DNA from: Candidatus Rokuibacteriota bacterium | GTDB taxonomy: Bacteria; Methylomirabilota; Methylomirabilia; Rokubacteriales; CSP1-6 | Length of the DNA stretch: 33,262 nucleotides | Assembly (NCBI GenBank): GCA_023248995.1 | Contig: JAHFDN010000025.1 | Span: forward strand, 1 to 33,262 | Reading direction: 5' to 3' | In this document: positions 30,471 through 33,262 of the stretch, piece by piece | How positions within the stretch are numbered: the stretch's first letter is position 1 | Layout: each line of letters opens with the position of its first letter | Position numbers and translations under genes: made by a program | Notes under the pieces: generated by a model | Databases searched by the model: none | Seen by the model: only the letters and a program-made list of their open reading frames with translations | What the model was told of the DNA's origin: nothing

Positions 30471-30490
30471 GGGCCTAGCCTATTATAAGG

Positions 30491-30583
30491 ATGAAGGAGC
30501 CGATGGAAATGCCCAAGGCGCGCGGCGTGGTTACGGGGTGTGGCGGCTCGCCGGTTCCGGCCGACCAGGCGCCCGGACGGTGA
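30491..30583 (+). CDS. Possible 30-codon leader peptide overlapping the CopD gene start
   Basis: ATG AAG GAG CCG ATG opens a 30-codon frame (MKEPMEMPKARGVVTGCGGS...) whose TGA (30581-30583) overlaps GTG 30580 of the next gene as GTGA. That GTG has no ribosome-binding site of its own, so coupling would explain its translation. AT-rich TATTATAAGG lies immediately upstream. There is no family match and no proof of expression. Confidence 0.25.
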   Translation: MKEPMEMPKARGVVTGCGGSPVPADQAPGR

Positions 30584-32550
30584 TCGCGCTCGGCTTGGCG
30601 GCCCGCTGGGTCCATCTGGGGGCCGGCGTCTGGCTCGTGGGCACCTTCGCGCTCTTCCTCCTGGCGGGTCGCTCGGACCGACCGACGGCCCGGGCGTGGG
30701 AGCAGCGCCTCATCTGGTGGACCCGGTGGGTCGTGGGGCTTCTCTTTCTCTCCGGGCTTGGCAGCCTCGCCTATCAGGCGGCGCTCGTCACGGGGCATCC
30801 CCGGGGTGCCTGGTCGGGCCCGACACTCCTCGGGCTCCTCGCCGCCACCCAGTTCGGCACGGTCTGGCTTCTCCGTCACAGCCTGCTCCTCCTTCTCGCC
30901 GGGCTGATCCTCCTCCGGGACAGCGAGGACCGGGAGTGGGACTGGGCCGCGTTTCGAGGGGAAGGGCTCGTGCTCGGGGGAATCGGGCTCGCGCTCATGG
31001 CCTGGGCAGGCCACGCCGCCGCCGTCGAGCCCTGGGGACTCGCCGCGGCCGGAGCCGACGCGCTCCACCTGCTGGCCGTCGGCGTCTGGCTGGGAGGGCT
31101 CGGCCCCCTCTGTCTCCTCCTCCGCGCTGCCGGCACGGAGGCCGGGGCCGACGCCCGACCCTTCGCCGTGTCGGCCGCGAAGAGCTTCTCCCAGGTCTCT
31201 CTCGTCGCGGTGCTGGCGGTCGCGGCCACGGGCGGCTGGAACAGCTGGAACCAGGTCGGCGGTGTCCCCGGCCTCGTCGGCACCCGCTACGGACGTCTCC
31301 TCCTCGTGAAACTCGGGTTGTTCATCGCGATCCTCACCCTGGCCGCCGTCAACCGTCTCCGCTTGCTCTCCCTCTTGTCGGGGGAGGCGGAGACCGTCGG
31401 CCGTCCCGCGATGAGACGGCTTGCCGCGTTCGTCGGGATCGAACTGGTCCTCGGCGCCGCCATCCTCGCCGTCGTCACGGCAATGGCGGTCACGCCTCCG
31501 GGCCGGCACACCCAGCCGTGGTGGCCGTTTCCGTTCCGGTTCTCCTACGCGGCCACCGCCGATCTGCCCGGCGTCAGAACGCGACTTCTCATCGGGAGTC
31601 AAGTTGCCCTGGCCGGATTCCTGGGAATGTTGATGGGATGGTTCCTCGGCTGGCGCCGCCGGCTGGCGGTGAGCCTGGCCGCGGCCGCTTTCGTGGCAGG
31701 GCTGGGCGTGGGGCTGCCTCCGCTCGCGGTCGAAGCCCATCCGACCACTTACCGTCGCTCGCCGGTCTCCTATCACGCCGCCTCCATCGTCTACGGCCGG
31801 GAACTCTACGCCACCCACTGCGCGACGTGCCACGGGCTCACGAAAAAGGGCGACGGGCGCCCGGACCTGGCCGCGCCACGCCTCGCCCGGCTGACCGCGG
31901 GGGACCTCTTCTGGTGGACCCGGCACTGGGTCGCCCTGCGCGGCGCGCCGGCCACGGCCGGCCGCCTGTCGGACGAGGAGCGCTGGGACGTCGCGAACTT
32001 CCTGCGAACCCTCTCGGCGGCCGAGCGCGCGCGGACGCTCACGGACGTCGTCGAGCCCGACAAGCCGTGGCTCGTCGCTCCGGACTTCACGTTCGCGGTC
32101 GGTCCGGGCGCGCCGCAATCGCTCAGGGACTTCCAGGGCCGCCGTGTCGTGCTGGCAGTGCTCTTCACCCTGCCCCACTCGCGCCCCCGGCTCTCCCAAC
32201 TGGCCCGGAACTACGACATCCTCCGGGTCATGGGGGCCGAGGTCATCGCGGTGCCGACCGATGGCGGAGAGCAGATCATCTCCCGTCTGGGTGCCTCCCC
32301 GCGGATTCTCTTTCCCGTGGCCACCCAAGGCGGACAGGAGATTTTGGCCGCGTACTCGTTCTTCTGGCCAGGGACCCGCGCCGCCTCCCCAGCCCACGCG
32401 GAGTTCCTGGTTGATCGGCAGGGGTTTCTCCGTGCCCGCTGGGTCCCCGACGGCAAGGGGTGGACCGAGATCACCGCCCTGCTCGCCGAGATCCAGCAAC
32501 TCAACCAGGAAGTGCCGGCGACCACGCCCCCCGACGAGCACGTGCACTGA
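30580..32550 (+). CDS. CopD-cytochrome c-redoxin fusion protein
   Basis: About 656 residues from GTG 30580 (GTG 30538 is an alternative). The first 390 residues hold many membrane helices of the CopD copper-resistance/transport family (ARWVHLGAGVWLVGTFALFLLAG, WAGHAAAVEPWGL, HLLAVGVWLGGLGPL, LLLVKLGLFIAILTLAAVNRLRLL). A c-type heme site follows: HCATCHG, Cys414-Cys417-His418, then RLSDEERWDVANFLRTLS. The usual distal Met of such domains is missing; the position reads GAPATAG and no Met occurs before the next domain. Residues about 500-640 form a redoxin fold (PDFTFAVGPGAPQSLRDFQGRRVVLAVLFTLPHSRPRLSQLARNYDILR), but the Cys pair site is TLPHSRPR, without Cys. Probably an electron- or copper-handling membrane protein, acting with the CusF-like gene 2 nt downstream. 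Confidence 0.87.
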   Translation: MIALGLAARWVHLGAGVWLVGTFALFLLAGRSDRPTARAWEQRLIWWTRWVVGLLFLSGLGSLAYQAALVTGHPRGAWSGPTLLGLLAATQFGTVWLLRHSLLLLLAGLILLRDSEDREWDWAAFRGEGLVLGGIGLALMAWAGHAAAVEPWGLAAAGADALHLLAVGVWLGGLGPLCLLLRAAGTEAGADARPFAVSAAKSFSQVSLVAVLAVAATGGWNSWNQVGGVPGLVGTRYGRLLLVKLGLFIAILTLAAVNRLRLLSLLSGEAETVGRPAMRRLAAFVGIELVLGAAILAVVTAMAVTPPGRHTQPWWPFPFRFSYAATADLPGVRTRLLIGSQVALAGFLGMLMGWFLGWRRRLAVSLAAAAFVAGLGVGLPPLAVEAHPTTYRRSPVSYHAASIVYGRELYATHCATCHGLTKKGDGRPDLAAPRLARLTAGDLFWWTRHWVALRGAPATAGRLSDEERWDVANFLRTLSAAERARTLTDVVEPDKPWLVAPDFTFAVGPGAPQSLRDFQGRRVVLAVLFTLPHSRPRLSQLARNYDILRVMGAEVIAVPTDGGEQIISRLGASPRILFPVATQGGQEILAAYSFFWPGTRAASPAHAEFLVDRQGFLRARWVPDGKGWTEITALLAEIQQLNQEVPATTPPDEHVH

Positions 32551-32552
32551 GC

Positions 32553-32930
32553 ATGAGACTCTGGAAAGCGATCCTGCTCCTCAACGTGGCCGTCGGCGTG
32601 GGGATTCTCATCGGGTACGCCTGGTGGGGGCGCGAGGCGGCGCGGCTCCGGCGGGAGACGGTCGTCACTTTTCAGGCGGCCGGCGCTCCCGGGGAAGAGC
32701 GCCAGTGGACGGTCCAGGGCGTGGTGCGGTCAGTGATCCCCGAGATCCACGTGCTGGTGCTCACCCACGAGGAGATCCCCGGCTACATGCCGTCCATGAC
32801 CATGGGGTTCCGGGCCGCCAACCCCCAGCTCTACAGCGGCCTCCAGGTCGGCGACCGGATCCGCTTCACGCTGCGGGGGGTGCCGCCCGACGTCACCATC
32901 ATCGCCATCACCCGGGAGGGGAAATCCTGA
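32553..32930 (+). CDS. CusF-like copper-binding protein, membrane anchored
   Basis: A 125-residue protein with an N-terminal anchor (RLWKAILLLNVAVGVGILIGYAW) and a periplasmic CusF/CopK-type OB-fold: WTVQGVVRSVIPEIHVLVLTHEEIPGYMPSMTMGFRAAN, then YSGLQVGDRIRFTL. The Cu(I)-binding MPxMTM motif (Met79, Met82, Met84) and His72 are in place. Such proteins carry Cu(I) to exporters or to cytochrome-oxidase assembly. Starting 2 nt after the CopD-fusion gene, it supports a copper-handling role for the pair. It ends at TGA 32928 and the same frame continues into the permease remnant. Confidence 0.86.
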   Translation: MRLWKAILLLNVAVGVGILIGYAWWGREAARLRRETVVTFQAAGAPGEERQWTVQGVVRSVIPEIHVLVLTHEEIPGYMPSMTMGFRAANPQLYSGLQVGDRIRFTLRGVPPDVTIIAITREGKS

Positions 32931-33262
32931 GTTGACAACGCTCTCTTTGAGGGCTGGCGCGTGCGTTGGTGGGACTTCCTCTTCTACGCCTCCTTCGGAG
33001 TGGTCGTCACCAGCTCCGTTCGCATCGCGGGCGTCCTCTTGGTCTTCTCCTACCTGATTGTCCCCGCCCTGGCGGGCATCATCCTCGGGGCCCGCGTCGG
33101 GACTCGGCTCTTGATCGGGTGGGCCTTCGGCACCGCAGTGAGCATCCTGGCCATGGTCGCCTCCGCCGCGCTCGATCTTCCGACTGGAGCGACCGTGGTC
33201 TGCGCGTTCGGGGTCGCCCTGCTCGCCCTCGGAGGGATCGTGCAAGTCGCCCGCCGGCGCGC
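32931..33262 (+). pseudogene. 5'-truncated second metal ABC permease (C-terminal half; runs off the window)
   Basis: The frame reads [20 protein letters not shown] then [21 protein letters not shown] and ends [13 protein letters not shown]. That is closely similar to residues about 170-270 of the permease at 1873-3171 ([19 protein letters not shown]...). The first roughly 170 residues of the family are absent: the homology begins about 25 nt after the stop of the CusF-like gene, and only a GTG at 32961 could start it. Half a permease cannot make a channel, so this is most likely a decayed paralogue, unless the true 5' part lies elsewhere. Whether it stays open past 33262 cannot be seen. Confidence 0.72.

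Noticed and set aside
30475-32547. 690-codon open frame on the minus strand opposite the CopD fusion
   Set aside because: Charged low-complexity translation without domains; the plus strand has clear membrane helices and CxxCH.
32928-32930. TGA between the CusF-like protein and the permease fragment as a third selenocysteine codon
   Set aside because: The proteins on either side belong to unrelated families, CusF is complete at the stop, no redox Cys is expected here, and no AGGU-type hairpin was noticed downstream.
1-33262. CRISPR arrays, tRNA/rRNA genes, transposases, phage genes or toxin-antitoxin pairs
   Set aside because: No regularly spaced repeats, no cloverleaf or rRNA signatures and no recognisable recombinase or toxin motif were found by reading both strands. 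A tool such as tRNAscan-SE would be needed to exclude tRNAs fully.

Overview
The window is a GC-rich (roughly two-thirds G+C by eye), gene-dense bacterial segment with almost no intergenic space. It holds about 29 protein-coding genes plus three remnants or partial genes; no rRNA, tRNA, CRISPR array, transposase or phage gene was seen. A lipid-A-synthase N-terminal-type protein (LAB_N) and a BamE/SmpA-like lipoprotein point to a diderm. The mix (formamidase, FAD/Fe-S lactate-type dehydrogenase, CaiB/BaiF remnant, three-GAF kinase, CopD/cytochrome c fusion, YdjC deacetylase) resembles uncultivated soil lineages such as Rokubacteria/Methylomirabilota. That placement is an inference from gene content and was not tested.

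Layout. 1-3171 (+): 3' end of a formamidase, then a zinc/manganese-type ABC substrate-binding protein and permease with no ATPase gene. 3168-3809 (-): sulfite-oxidase-like molybdopterin protein. 3926-8822 (+): overlapping signalling operon of a membrane histidine kinase with three GAF domains, a lone receiver and a receiver-nucleotide cyclase. 8952-11016 (+): small secreted or anchored protein, NYN-LOTUS protein, CaiB/BaiF remnant and a DsbA-like thiol oxidoreductase gene interrupted by an in-frame TGA. 11020-13040: helical unknown (-), LAB_N protein and D-2-hydroxyacid dehydrogenase (+). 13041-16618 (-): TauE/SafE permease and a large FAD/Fe-S dehydrogenase. 16665-17174 (+): TlpA-like thioredoxin. 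17191-24172 (-): long compact run of Ski2-like helicase, lipoprotein, unknown, a carboxymuconolactone-decarboxylase-like (CMD) gene with an in-frame TGA, unknown, methyltransferase, YdjC deacetylase and ROK protein. 24178-30470: YCII-domain protein, Gfo/Idh/MocA oxidoreductase, IMPase-family phosphatase, DUF1326 protein, a second hydroxyacid dehydrogenase, phosphomannomutase and HAD hydrolase. 30580-33262 (+): CopD-cytochrome c-redoxin fusion, CusF-like copper protein and a 5'-truncated second copy of the metal ABC permease.

The main discovery is two probable selenoprotein genes that ordinary stop-codon rules would split or truncate. In the DsbA-like gene, TGA replaces the first Cys of the CPYC redox motif (Sec-Pro-Tyr-Cys). 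In the CMD-like gene, on the other strand, TGA replaces the second Cys of the family's CxxC. Each TGA is followed within 17-22 nt by a perfect GC-rich hairpin capped by the same AGGU loop, like the SelB-binding hairpin of E. coli fdhF. This indicates a selenocysteine-using organism, although no selA/selB/selC/selD lies in the window.

Other notable points: a duplicated palindromic element translated as the N-terminus of the ROK protein; a CopD-cytochrome-redoxin fusion lacking both the heme Met ligand and the redoxin cysteines; probable leaderless divergent promoters; and a hydroxyacid dehydrogenase that appears to start at CTG.
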